From Dokdonella_A sp040005635 (GTDB lineage Bacteria > Pseudomonadota > Gammaproteobacteria > Xanthomonadales > Rhodanobacteraceae), in NCBI GenBank assembly GCA_040005635.1, contig JBDTYM010000005.1, forward strand, positions 17,277 through 81,276: DNA of 64,000 nt, written 5' to 3'. Within the stretch, counting starts at the first letter, position 1; each line of letters begins with the position of its first letter. The position numbers and the translations under genes are program-made. Below are positions 24,402 through 33,326 of the stretch, piece by piece. The notes beneath the pieces were generated by a model. That model saw nothing but the letters and a program-made list of their open reading frames with translations, was not told where the DNA came from and did no database searches.

Positions 24402-27341
24402 TCACTGGCAGACGTCGACCTTGAAGTTGTCGATCACGAATCCGTTCGGAGCCGTGGCGGCCGAATTGCCGTCGGAAACCATGCGGAAGCGCAACTGCAG
24501 GTTCTGACCCGCGAACGTGTTCATGTCGACCACTGAATGGGTCGGAACCGAGCTCCCTGCCGGCCCCGGATAGCACCAGCCCATCTTGGTGCCGAGCACG
24601 GTGTCGTTCGAGCCGGCACCGTTGTAGGGATCGGTGAGCATGTGCGTGGCATCGAGATACGCGAAGGTCGTACCGTTGTTGCTGGCCTCCAATACCGATG
24701 CATCCCAGCACGCGCCCGGCCCGTTCTGTTCCGACTTGTGATAGCCGTCGTAGGACGCAAACACCGCGGCCGCGCCAACCGGAATCGCAATCACCGGCGT
24801 GGTCAAGGTGCGGTCACTCGACACCGTGTTGTCCGGTACCTTCCACACCGTCGTGCTCATGCCGGTGCCGCCAGGCGCCGTGCCCTGGGTCCAGCCGGTG
24901 CTGCCGCTGCCTGCGGCAACCCAGCCGTTGACTCCGCTCTGGAAGTCGTCCTGATAGACCGTCGTGGACGTGGTGCCTGCCGGGCAGACGCCTGGCACGC
25001 CGGTCGTGAACGAGAATGTCGCCGAGACCGGGCCATCGCCGCAGAGGTTGTGCGGGGTCACGCGCCAGTAGTACTGGGTCGAACCGTCGAGCAGCGAATC
25101 GACCTGCCACGACGTGGTGGCCACCGTCGTCGTCGCGACGATGTTCGTGAACGCGGAGTCAGTGGCGACATCCACGGTGTAGGTCAATGCATCGCCCGCG
25201 CTCAGCGGGAAGGCGACACCGTCGAAGCCGTCGCCGAAGATGCGATCGCTGGCCGCCGCGTTCCAGGTCAGCAGCGGGTACACATTGGTGCCGCTCGCCG
25301 TGTCGACCGGCGCGGTCAGCTGCGGTGCGCCCGGTGCGCTCGAAGAAATATCGAACTGAAGGGCGACGCTTCGCGTCAGGCTGCCGTTGGTGCCGTCGAC
25401 CTGGATCGTGTACGAACCCGAAGCTGCTGCGGCGCCGCCGACCAAGGTCAGCGTGCTGCTGCCCGGTGCGGTGACAGGGTTGGTCGAGAACTGCGCGGTC
25501 GCGCCGGCCGGCAGACCCGAAGCTGCCAGCGCGACATCACCGGTGAAGCCGTTCAGTACGCCGACGCGCAGCCCATAGCTGGGGTCGCCGGTGCTGGTGG
25601 CGCCGCACATTTCCACGCGTGACGTCGTTGCGGGAACGACGGCGTAGTTGGGATCGCCGCAACCGTCGAACTTGAACGTGCACACGCGCGTATGCCAACT
25701 GCTGCTCGCGGTCGTCGGGTAGTACTCGTCAGTGAAATAGAACGTGCACTGGTCGACCGGATCCACACTCATCGACGAGTAGTCGCCCCAGCGGTTCGAA
25801 CTGCTCGTCTGCGAGCCGTTCGCGATACCCTCGGTGCAATTCGTTTCATCGCGCAGCGTGCCCGGCGCGTCCTCGAGCGTTCGACCCGTTATCTCGATCT
25901 GCGGATGCAGGTCACTGCTCGACTTGGAGAAGCCGAGCCCGATATTGCCGCTGGCGTCGATCCCGATGCCGCCCATCCAGCGGTTCTCCGCGTCGGGCGC
26001 GTAGGTGCTCTCTTCAACGAGGGTCTTGTCGAGCGCCGTGGGTTGCGGCGGATTCGCGCCATGATCGTCGAGGTTGAACAGCACCCAGTTGATCGCCGAC
26101 TGACCCTGATCGGCCATCACCGCGTGATTGACGACCAACGAGATGTTCGTCGGCGCGCCCGGCGGGAAGGCGCGTGCGTTGGCGCGGTACATGATGTGCG
26201 TGCCGAACGAATCCAGTCCGTTCGCCGAACCCTGCTGCGGCACCTCGCCGCCGTAAGGCGCGAACGGCGTGCCGGCAATATGGGTCGGCGTGGCGGAGAT
26301 CGTGCTGTTCGCCGGCGTCGCCCAGTCCAGGCACAGATCCCAGAACAGATAGCCGTCGAAGTTGGTGTCGTCGTAGTGCACGAACGACGGGCAGGCATTG
26401 GCCGGTGCATTCAATGTACCGACGAGGTTGACCGGCTCGACGCCGTACGCGTTGAAACCGGGATAGTGCAGCATGGCCGCGGAAGAGTCGCCGACGAGCA
26501 TCTTGTCACGCTCCATCGCGACGTAGGCGGCGCCCACGAACGAGTTGCTGGAGTTGAACTCATGCGTCGTGAGCAGGTACGCGTCCTGGCTGCCGGATTC
26601 GTCCGTCCACACCGCCAGCTTCGGATAGTCGCCGAAGTTCGTCCAATTGAACTCGTAGCGGTTGTACGTACCGAGCGGATCGGACGTGGTCGAGACAGCC
26701 ACGCATTGCGCAAACGGTGACTGGGTAACGAACTGGCTCATGACCCAGCGCTGGGCTCGCGGATCCCACAGTGCGATCGGATCGCCCGCGTTGGTCGTTT
26801 CGCACAAGCCGCCGAAGCCGACCCAGAACGAATTTCCCTGCGTCGGCGACGGTGTCGCCGGGTCAGGCGCGCCGGTGGTCTTGTCGAAGACCTGCCAGGC
26901 GGAGTTCACCCATTGGATGTAGTGCTGGTCGCTGACGTCGCCATTGGTGTCCGGCGGCAGGCATCCGCAGCCGGAAGTCGCCGAGCTGATCGTTTCGAAG
27001 GTCAGCTCGATCGGCGGTGCGGGGATGCCGCTCGGCGAACGCTGGATGCCGCGCAACGACGGTTTATTCGGAGCGCCCGTGAGCTTCAGCAGGATGTTAG
27101 GGATCGCATAGGGCTCCTCTTCGGTGCCCAGCGGCTGCGCTGGCGGCATGTTGCGAATGATGTCGCGGATCGGCGCCGACACATCGAACCGCGCCGCATG
27201 AATCACGGTGGGCGTCGTGTCGCGCGAAGCGATCGGTTGAGTGGACGTGGTCGGGTTGGTACCCGCCGAGTAAGCCGACGCAGCGAGCGTCAATGACAAG
27301 GCCGCGCCGAGCGCGACCGACACGGAACGTGATGAAGCCAT
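24402..27341 (-). CDS. large secreted multidomain protein with FN3-like and MAM-like C-terminal domains
   Basis: A 979-residue protein. Residues 1-27 are a signal peptide (ALGAALSLTLAASAYSA). The 90-560 region is a large domain of beta-propeller character (repeated blades with FGDYPKLAVWTDE, DRWMGGIGIDASGNIGLGFSKSS-like segments) found in secreted proteins of these bacteria; function unknown. About 590-675 is an immunoglobulin-like repeat and about 680-790 an FN3-like domain. Inside the FN3 domain, right after the TWNAA strand, sits IFGDGFDG (residues 701-708), a motif shared with three other proteins of this window. The end (about 805-979) is a jelly-roll/MAM-like adhesion domain (GPGACWDASVLEAS, FVIDNFKVDVCQ). 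ATG at 27341 begins the signal peptide; the longer frame upstream is spurious. Confidence 0.8.
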   Translation of the reverse strand: MASSRSVSVALGAALSLTLAASAYSAGTNPTTSTQPIASRDTTPTVIHAARFDVSAPIRDIIRNMPPAQPLGTEEEPYAIPNILLKLTGAPNKPSLRGIQRSPSGIPAPPIELTFETISSATSGCGCLPPDTNGDVSDQHYIQWVNSAWQVFDKTTGAPDPATPSPTQGNSFWVGFGGLCETTNAGDPIALWDPRAQRWVMSQFVTQSPFAQCVAVSTTSDPLGTYNRYEFNWTNFGDYPKLAVWTDESGSQDAYLLTTHEFNSSNSFVGAAYVAMERDKMLVGDSSAAMLHYPGFNAYGVEPVNLVGTLNAPANACPSFVHYDDTNFDGYLFWDLCLDWATPANSTISATPTHIAGTPFAPYGGEVPQQGSANGLDSFGTHIMYRANARAFPPGAPTNISLVVNHAVMADQGQSAINWVLFNLDDHGANPPQPTALDKTLVEESTYAPDAENRWMGGIGIDASGNIGLGFSKSSSDLHPQIEITGRTLEDAPGTLRDETNCTEGIANGSQTSSSNRWGDYSSMSVDPVDQCTFYFTDEYYPTTASSSWHTRVCTFKFDGCGDPNYAVVPATTSRVEMCGATSTGDPSYGLRVGVLNGFTGDVALAASGLPAGATAQFSTNPVTAPGSSTLTLVGGAAAASGSYTIQVDGTNGSLTRSVALQFDISSSAPGAPQLTAPVDTASGTNVYPLLTWNAAASDRIFGDGFDGVAFPLSAGDALTYTVDVATDSAFTNIVATTTVATTSWQVDSLLDGSTQYYWRVTPHNLCGDGPVSATFSFTTGVPGVCPAGTTSTTVYQDDFQSGVNGWVAAGSGSTGWTQGTAPGGTGMSTTVWKVPDNTVSSDRTLTTPVIAIPVGAAAVFASYDGYHKSEQNGPGACWDASVLEASNNGTTFAYLDATHMLTDPYNGAGSNDTVLGTKMGWCYPGPAGSSVPTHSVVDMNTFAGQNLQLRFRMVSDGNSAATAPNGFVIDNFKVDVCQ

Positions 27342-27424
27342 GAACGAGAACCCCCAACGAGAACCGCGACGGCGAGTCGACGCTTCGATCAGCGGGGGCC
27401 GCCGCCCCGCGCTCGAAATCACGA

Positions 27425-28468
27425 TCAACCGGTTCCATCCTTCCGTGCCTTCGACCTGGCATCGAGCCGGTCGAGACGACGCAGATGATCGTTGAGGAAC
27501 TTGCGGGTGTTCTCCGGCAGTTTCGGATCGGCCAGCGCCTGCTGGATCACCGATCGCTCCAATACCGGCGATTGCCGCCGCAACATCAAGCTCGCGCGTT
27601 CGGCCAGTGGGGGACTCGGACTCCAGACCCAACGCTGCAAGGCGTCGGGTGAAACCTTCGTCGCCTGCTTGTCGAGCAGTTCGAGTGCGGTAAGAACCAA
27701 GCCATATGGGTCTACAGCCCCATCAGGATATCCGCCTACAGGCGTATTTGTCACTATGTCTATCGCAGCTGCCGGCCACCACTCGCCAAAATCACGCGGC
27801 CGCGTGGCCGCAGCGACCAGCAGGGTCGAGCGAACGGGCGGCGCATCGGCTGCGTTGCGGACGACCTTCTCGACGACGGCCTGACCGCCGTCCTCGCGTA
27901 GGCGCTCGCCGAATTCGGCTTCTTGCGCAAACTCGCCGGCCGCCAGGGTCTGCAGGGCGAGGTCGGGGCCGTTCAGCGCCTTCAGCAATTGATCGAACAA
28001 GCTGTGCGACTCGCGGCCACGCTCGCTGCGGCCGGACTTGAAGATCGCACGTGCTGTGGGTGTGTCGTGGAACAGCGCGGGATCGAGTCCGATGCTGGTC
28101 AGCAAGACGGCGCCATCCGGGTTGAGGGCGGCGCGCGCCGGATTTCGTGGGTCCGTGCGCAGGTTCGTGTAGCCGAAGATGTATCGCTCGCCGATCTTCG
28201 CGTCATGCAGGCTCGACATCGGCACGCGCACATCGATCTGCTCGGGCGGCCGTTCTTTGCCGCCGAGGACGTCCTTGCGCTGGAACACCAGCCGTCCGCT
28301 CGGATTGATCTCGATCAAGGGGCCGGCGACCAGCATGTTGCCGGGCGCATACAGCAGTTCGAGAGGGGGTTCGACGTGCTCCGCGCAGACGGGGGCGCTC
28401 CAGGCGACGGCCGCGGCGACCAGGCAGCGAAGCGCCAGGGCAGGAGGAGCGAAGGCATTCGTCGGCAT
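27425..28468 (-). CDS. periplasmic protein of unknown function
   Basis: A 347-residue protein with a signal peptide (ALALRCLVAAAVAWSAPVCA). The N-terminal part (about 40-125) looks like a small beta domain that speaks of a secreted factor (GNMLVAGPLIEINPSGRLVF, then GERYIFGYTNLRTDP). The remainder (about 140-330) is helical, HEAT-like in character, with repeated Leu-Ala helices. No cysteine lipobox after the signal peptide is evident. No family recognised. It lies 83 bases upstream of the large secreted protein on the same strand and may be co-transcribed with it. Confidence 0.7.
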   Translation of the reverse strand: MPTNAFAPPALALRCLVAAAVAWSAPVCAEHVEPPLELLYAPGNMLVAGPLIEINPSGRLVFQRKDVLGGKERPPEQIDVRVPMSSLHDAKIGERYIFGYTNLRTDPRNPARAALNPDGAVLLTSIGLDPALFHDTPTARAIFKSGRSERGRESHSLFDQLLKALNGPDLALQTLAAGEFAQEAEFGERLREDGGQAVVEKVVRNAADAPPVRSTLLVAAATRPRDFGEWWPAAAIDIVTNTPVGGYPDGAVDPYGLVLTALELLDKQATKVSPDALQRWVWSPSPPLAERASLMLRRQSPVLERSVIQQALADPKLPENTRKFLNDHLRRLDRLDARSKARKDGTG

Positions 28469-28587
28469 CGTTGACCCGGAGTCGGCAGAGAAGCGGAATG
28501 AACACGCGCCGACAAACGGATGCCGGCTAGGCCGCTAGGCTACTGGACTCCAGGCTGCGCCGGAAGGCGCGGCCGCGATCGGCCATG

Positions 28588-28614
28588 AAAAAGGCCGCAC
28601 TAGGCGGCCTTTCT
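28588..28614. terminator. bidirectional-type terminator after metK
   Basis: A 9-bp perfect stem (AAAGGCCGC / GCGGCCTTT, 28590-28612) with a 5-base loop, flanked by A on the left and T on the right. On the minus strand it ends metK (stop at 28643). Confidence 0.85.
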
Positions 28615-28642
28615 TCACGCGTGCGGATATCGACTCCCGCGC

Positions 28643-29842
28643 TTACTTCAGGCCGGCCGCCTTGCGCAGCTCGGCGGCCTTGTCGGTCTTCTCCCACGAG
28701 AACGCGGTGAAGCTCTCGCCGTTGGCGAGTTTGACGTCGTACGGTGCGCGACCGAAATGGCCATAGGCCGCGGTCGGTTGGTACATCGGGTGCACCAGAT
28801 CGAGCATCTTGATGATGCCGTACGGACGCAAGTCGAAGTGCGCACGGATCAGCTTCTCGATCTTGTCGTCACCGATCTTGCCGGTGCCGAAGGTGGTCAC
28901 CGAGATCGAGGTCGGATGCGCCACGCCGATCGCGTAGGACACCTGGATCTCGCAGCGGTCGGCGAGGCCGGCCGCAATGATGTTCTTGGCGACATAGCGT
29001 GCGGCGTAAGCCGCCGAACGGTCGACCTTGGATGGATCCTTGCCCGAGAACGCGCCGCCGCCATGACGGGCCCAGCCACCATACGTGTCGACGATGATCT
29101 TGCGTCCGGTCAGGCCGCAGTCGCCGACCGGTCCACCGATCACGAACTTGCCGGTCGGATTGATATGGAACTTGGTGCCCTTGTGCAGCCACTTGGTCGG
29201 CAGCACCGGCTTGACGATGTACTCGCGCACGCCCTCGATCAGGTCCTTCTGCTTGACCGACGGATCGTGCTGGGTCGACAGGACGACCGCATCGATCGCG
29301 ACCGCCTTGTTGTTCTCATAGCGCAAGGTGACCTGCGACTTCGCGTCCGGGCGCAGCCACGGCAGCGGCGAGTTCTTCTTCTTGCGGATCTTGGCCTGCT
29401 GTTCGACGAGGCGATGCGACAGATGAATCGCGGCCGGCATGTAGCTGTCGGTCTCGTTCGTCGCGTAGCCGAACATCAGGCCCTGGTCGCCGGCGCCCTG
29501 CTCCTCGGGGTTCTTGCGATCCACGCCCTGGTTGATGTCGGGCGACTGCTTGCCGATCAGGTTGATCACGCCACAGGTGGCGCCGTCGAAACCGACTTCG
29601 CTGGAGTCGTAGCCGATGTCGAGAATGACCTTGCGCGTCAGCGCCTCGAGGTCGATCCAGGCGCTCGTCGTGATCTCGCCGGCGACGATCGCGACGCCGG
29701 TCTTGACCAGGGTTTCACAGGCGACGCGCGCGCGCTTGTCCTGCGCGAGGATCGCGTCGAGGACGGCGTCGGAAATCTGGTCGGCGACCTTGTCCGGATG
29801 GCCTTCGGAAACCGATTCGGAAGTGAACAGGGTGCTGCTCAT
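28643..29842 (-). CDS. metK: S-adenosylmethionine synthetase
   Basis: A 399-residue enzyme that makes SAM from methionine and ATP. Signature stretches are complete: SVSEGHPDKVADQISDAVLD near the N-terminus, GAGDQGLMFGYATNETD, GGAFSGKDPSKVDRSAAYAAR (P-loop-like) and the C-terminal YGHFGR. ATG at 29842 has AAGGA ten bases upstream. The gene has its own terminator. It lies about 4.5 kb upstream of the ahcY operon on the same strand, with two secreted-protein genes in between. I saw no SAM riboswitch in its leader. Confidence 0.98.
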   Translation of the reverse strand: MSSTLFTSESVSEGHPDKVADQISDAVLDAILAQDKRARVACETLVKTGVAIVAGEITTSAWIDLEALTRKVILDIGYDSSEVGFDGATCGVINLIGKQSPDINQGVDRKNPEEQGAGDQGLMFGYATNETDSYMPAAIHLSHRLVEQQAKIRKKKNSPLPWLRPDAKSQVTLRYENNKAVAIDAVVLSTQHDPSVKQKDLIEGVREYIVKPVLPTKWLHKGTKFHINPTGKFVIGGPVGDCGLTGRKIIVDTYGGWARHGGGAFSGKDPSKVDRSAAYAARYVAKNIIAAGLADRCEIQVSYAIGVAHPTSISVTTFGTGKIGDDKIEKLIRAHFDLRPYGIIKMLDLVHPMYQPTAAYGHFGRAPYDVKLANGESFTAFSWEKTDKAAELRKAAGLK

Positions 29843-30056
29843 CGCGGCATATATCCTTCAATACGGATGGATGGATGAAAGGCGGCGCATCATACACGAG
29901 TCGAATGACGAGTTCTGTTGCTTTTCTTTACGAGACAATAACTCGGTCAGCAGCGATGCAGCCTAGTATCGGAGATCGCTCCTTGACGTCGCGAGATCAC
30001 GTTGCGGCTGAGCGATGCAACCGCCTTCATCCTTGGGTTCTTGGGGAAAACTATCT

Positions 30057-32732
30057 ATGTCCAATTTGATACGCGCCGGCGTGCTGGCCGGCTCTCTATT
30101 GTGTGCCATGTATGTGGCCGATGCGTTCGCGCTCGGAGTGCAGCCGGAAAGCAGTTCGGCGTTGATGCGCGGCGTACAGCCGACCGCCGTCAGCGTCGAT
30201 CGATCGGACGGGCGATATAAAATCGACGGCATCGCCATCACGCTCGGTACGCCGGCGTTCACCGCGCGGGTCGCAGCGCCGGAAGCGATGGCGCGCGAAT
30301 TTCTCGCGGCACGACATGCCCAGCTCGGCCTGAGCGCGCCGGAATCGGCGGCGCTGGTACGTACCACGCAACGCCAGGGCCGGCATTTCTCCGTCGTGCG
30401 CTTCGAGCAGCATCAGCAGGGGCTGCCGGTCTATGGCAGCGATATCGCCATCAGCGTGACGCCGAACGGACGCGTCGTGTACGTGGCGAACTCCGCAGTC
30501 GGCGGTGTTGCCACGGTCGACGCATCGGCGGACAAGACGGCGATCGATGCAACGGCGATTGCGAAACAGTATCTCGGCGTTGCCGGCTTCAGCCTGCAGT
30601 CGGCGCAACGCATGGTGTATGTCGGCACGGATGCAAGCCATCTGGTTTGGCGCGTGACGGCGGTTGCGCAGCAAGGACTGCGCGGCGAGTGGGAACTGCT
30701 GGTCGACGCGCATTCCGGTGAGGTCCTGCGCGCGCAAGACATCGCCGCTTACGAAAGCGGCACCGGCACCATTCATACGCCCGATCCGCTGTCCTACGAG
30801 CGTGTCGCTTATGGCACGGCCGGCTACGTCGATGGCAACAATGCCGACACGCCGCAACTCACGGCGGCCCTGGTGCCGGTCACGCTGGACGACATTACCT
30901 TCACGGGCGGCAACTACAGCCTGTCGGGGCCGTACGCGGTCTGCGAGGACTGGGACACGCCGCACGACGCCGGCTGTCCGGTACAGCCCGGCACTGATTT
31001 CTCTGTCACGCGCGGCGATCTCACGTTCGATGCCGTGATGGGCTACTGGCATATCAGTGCCTACCTCAAGTACGTGAATGAAACGCTCGGCGTGCCGGCG
31101 ATGCCGATTCACCATAGCGGTGGTGTGCACTACGACCCGCACGGCTTTCAGGGCGACGACAACTCGCAGTTCGTATCGAGCTCGGAAAAACTCACCTTCG
31201 GTGAGGGCGGCGTCGATGATGCGCAGGACTCGGATGTGCTGATCCACGAACTGGGTCATGCAATCCACTACTTCGTTACCGGCGGCCACCTGTCGCAGGT
31301 CGAGGGCCTTTCCGAAGGCGTCGGCGACTACAACGGCGCTGCCTGGAGCCGCGATTTCCCGAATCAGTGGACGCCGGCTGACACCGCGTACTACTGGATC
31401 TACAGCTGGGACGGCCACAATCCGTTCTGGCCGGGTCGCGTGCTGAACTACGAGCTGAATCATACCTACGCGCAGATCCACAATCAGGAAATCCACACGG
31501 CCGGCCAGTACTGGTCGTCGTGCAACCTACTGGCGCGGGATGTGGTCGGCGGCGCGATCTTCGACAAGGCCTACTTTGAAGGTCTTTCGATGACCGGCGG
31601 CAGCACGAACCAGAAAGACGCCGCGCAGGCGGTCATCACGGCCGCGGCGACGCTCGGCTATTCGCAGGCGCAGATCGATGCGATCGGTGAGGCGTACAAC
31701 TCCGGCAATGCAAGCGGCCATGCAGGCTGCAGCTACGCGGTGACGGTGCCGACGGCCAGTTCGGGTGCGACCGTTGCGGTAGACCAGACCAGTATCGACG
31801 CGACGGCTGCAACGGGCGCATCGACCGCTGCCGCGCTCGCGATCGGCAATACCGGCAGCGCGGATCTGACCTGGAACATCGACACCGCCGACGCCGCGAC
31901 GTGCGCGACGCCGGCCACCACGCCGTGGATCTCCTTCGCACCGTCCAGCGGTACTGTCGCAACCGGCGCGAATGACACGAGTGTCGCCATAACGCTGGAC
32001 GCGGCGAGCCTGGCGGCGGGTTCGTACAGCACGAATATCTGCGTGCACAGCAATGACACGACCACGCCGGTCGTCGCCGTGGCGGTCACCTTTACCGTCA
32101 CTGCAGATCCCAACGACACGATCTTCAAGGATGGCTTCGAAGCCGTTGCGGGCGGCGTCTGCGAACCAGCGCAGCTGCTGCAGGATCCGAGTTTCGAGGC
32201 GACCGAGAGCAGCGGTGGCGCGAATCCGTTCTGGGATTCGGTGACGACCCAAGGCGAGAGCGCGTTCTGGGGCGAGGATGGCGGCGCGCTGCACATCCGC
32301 ACCGGGCTGTTCGTGACCTGGCTCGGTGGTTACGACGCCGACACGCTGGATCCCGAGACGCATGACGCTTCACAGGCCGTCGTGATTCCGGTCGGTTCAT
32401 CGCGATACTTCAACTACTGGCGCTGGATCGATCGTCCCGGCAACGGCGTCAACACGGTGACCTTCACCGTCGATGGCGATGTCGTCGCCACCGAGGACGT
32501 GTCGGCGCTCGGCGTCGATGCGGACTGGGTGCAGCAGTCGATCGACATCAGCACATATGCGGATGGCGCATCGCATACGATCAAGTTCACCTACGACCAC
32601 AGCGGCGGCACGACCGACTGGGACTACTACCTCGATGACGCCACGATCGATTGCACGCAGTCGCCGACTTCGGTGGCGCACCCGGCGCAGACGATTTCCC
32701 ACGCGACCAGCGGTGGCAAACATCGCCACTGA
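30057..32732 (+). CDS. secreted thermolysin-fold metalloprotease (M36/M4-like)
   Basis: An 891-residue secreted protease. Residues 1-26 are the signal peptide; about 60-230 is the FTP/PepSY-type propeptide (QQGLPVYGSDIAISVTPNGRV). The catalytic domain (about 235-585) has the zinc motif HELGH (397-401) and the third ligand Glu420 in GLSEGVGD. Next comes a BACON-like beta sandwich (about 605-685; PWISFAPSSGTVATGAND), then IFKDGFE (689-695), and a jelly-roll carbohydrate- or cell-binding-like domain (about 700-870). The tail is His/Lys-rich. ATG at 30057 is used because it opens the signal peptide and follows TTGGGGA; frames further upstream are not credible. It should digest extracellular protein, feeding the amino acid breakdown genes nearby. 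Confidence 0.85.
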   Translation: MSNLIRAGVLAGSLLCAMYVADAFALGVQPESSSALMRGVQPTAVSVDRSDGRYKIDGIAITLGTPAFTARVAAPEAMAREFLAARHAQLGLSAPESAALVRTTQRQGRHFSVVRFEQHQQGLPVYGSDIAISVTPNGRVVYVANSAVGGVATVDASADKTAIDATAIAKQYLGVAGFSLQSAQRMVYVGTDASHLVWRVTAVAQQGLRGEWELLVDAHSGEVLRAQDIAAYESGTGTIHTPDPLSYERVAYGTAGYVDGNNADTPQLTAALVPVTLDDITFTGGNYSLSGPYAVCEDWDTPHDAGCPVQPGTDFSVTRGDLTFDAVMGYWHISAYLKYVNETLGVPAMPIHHSGGVHYDPHGFQGDDNSQFVSSSEKLTFGEGGVDDAQDSDVLIHELGHAIHYFVTGGHLSQVEGLSEGVGDYNGAAWSRDFPNQWTPADTAYYWIYSWDGHNPFWPGRVLNYELNHTYAQIHNQEIHTAGQYWSSCNLLARDVVGGAIFDKAYFEGLSMTGGSTNQKDAAQAVITAAATLGYSQAQIDAIGEAYNSGNASGHAGCSYAVTVPTASSGATVAVDQTSIDATAATGASTAAALAIGNTGSADLTWNIDTADAATCATPATTPWISFAPSSGTVATGANDTSVAITLDAASLAAGSYSTNICVHSNDTTTPVVAVAVTFTVTADPNDTIFKDGFEAVAGGVCEPAQLLQDPSFEATESSGGANPFWDSVTTQGESAFWGEDGGALHIRTGLFVTWLGGYDADTLDPETHDASQAVVIPVGSSRYFNYWRWIDRPGNGVNTVTFTVDGDVVATEDVSALGVDADWVQQSIDISTYADGASHTIKFTYDHSGGTTDWDYYLDDATIDCTQSPTSVAHPAQTISHATSGGKHRH

Positions 32733-32762
32733 AGCTGCGAAGTAGCACGCAGGACTTTTTGT

Positions 32763-32792
32763 AAGCCTCCCTTCGGGGAGGCTTCTTTTTTT
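32763..32792 (+). terminator. Rho-independent terminator of the metalloprotease gene
   Basis: A 9-bp perfect stem (AAGCCTCCC / GGGAGGCTT) with a TTCG tetraloop is followed by CTTTTTTT, 30 bases after the protease stop. Confidence 0.95.
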
Positions 32793-33178
32793 CAGTCGGG
32801 CCAGCGGTTCAAGTGCGATCCGAACTGCTCGCGCTGCCGGCGCACGATGCAGAAGCGATGCCCGCTCGGCGCTTCCATCACCCACCAGCGTTCGTGCTTG
32901 AAGGCGATCCGTTTCGCGCCGAGTGCCTCGAGGCGTCTCGCTTCGGCTTCGAGATCGTCGGTCTCGATATCCAGATGCACGCGCGCCTCGTGCGCGACTT
33001 TCTGCAGCAGGATGATCGGTTCGTCCGCCGCGGTTTCCAGCTCGGCGTAGTTGCCGTCTCCGTCCTGGTCGACGCTGGCGATCGGCTTGCCGAGCGCGCG
33101 ACTCCAGAACTCCGCCGCAGGGGCGAGATCCTCGACGCGGCAGTCGATGACGAGGGCGCATAGGCGGCTGTGGTGCAT
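32792..33178 (-). CDS. VOC-superfamily glyoxalase-like protein
   Basis: A 128-residue protein of the Glyoxalase_6 type (VIDCRVEDLAPAAEFWSRALG at the N-terminus, ARVHLDIETDDLEAEARRLEALGAKR in the second half, MEAPSGHRFCIVRRQ at the end). Start ATG at 33178; a longer frame reaching back to 33385 runs through the intergenic region. It is the last gene on the strand of the keto-acid dehydrogenase cluster, 148 bases after the E2 gene. Substrate unknown. The stop codon abuts the T-tract of the converging terminator. Confidence 0.85.
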   Translation of the reverse strand: MHHSRLCALVIDCRVEDLAPAAEFWSRALGKPIASVDQDGDGNYAELETAADEPIILLQKVAHEARVHLDIETDDLEAEARRLEALGAKRIAFKHERWWVMEAPSGHRFCIVRRQREQFGSHLNRWPD

Positions 33179-33326
33179 GGTGGCTTCCTGAATCGGAGCG
33201 AGAGCCGGCGCGCTGATCTGCGCCGGGTTGTTGCTAGCGTCGCGCTGCGCTTCGCACAGGTCGCGGTTGATCGTTGCCGTCGCCCAGGTGGCGGGTCCCG
33301 GCGTTCGCCGCAAACACGGCAGGTTG

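Noticed and set aside
29843..30000. A SAM riboswitch or a copy of the ahcY palindrome before metK.
   Set aside because: Only a short resemblance (ATATCC near the start codon) without symmetric arms or aptamer pattern.
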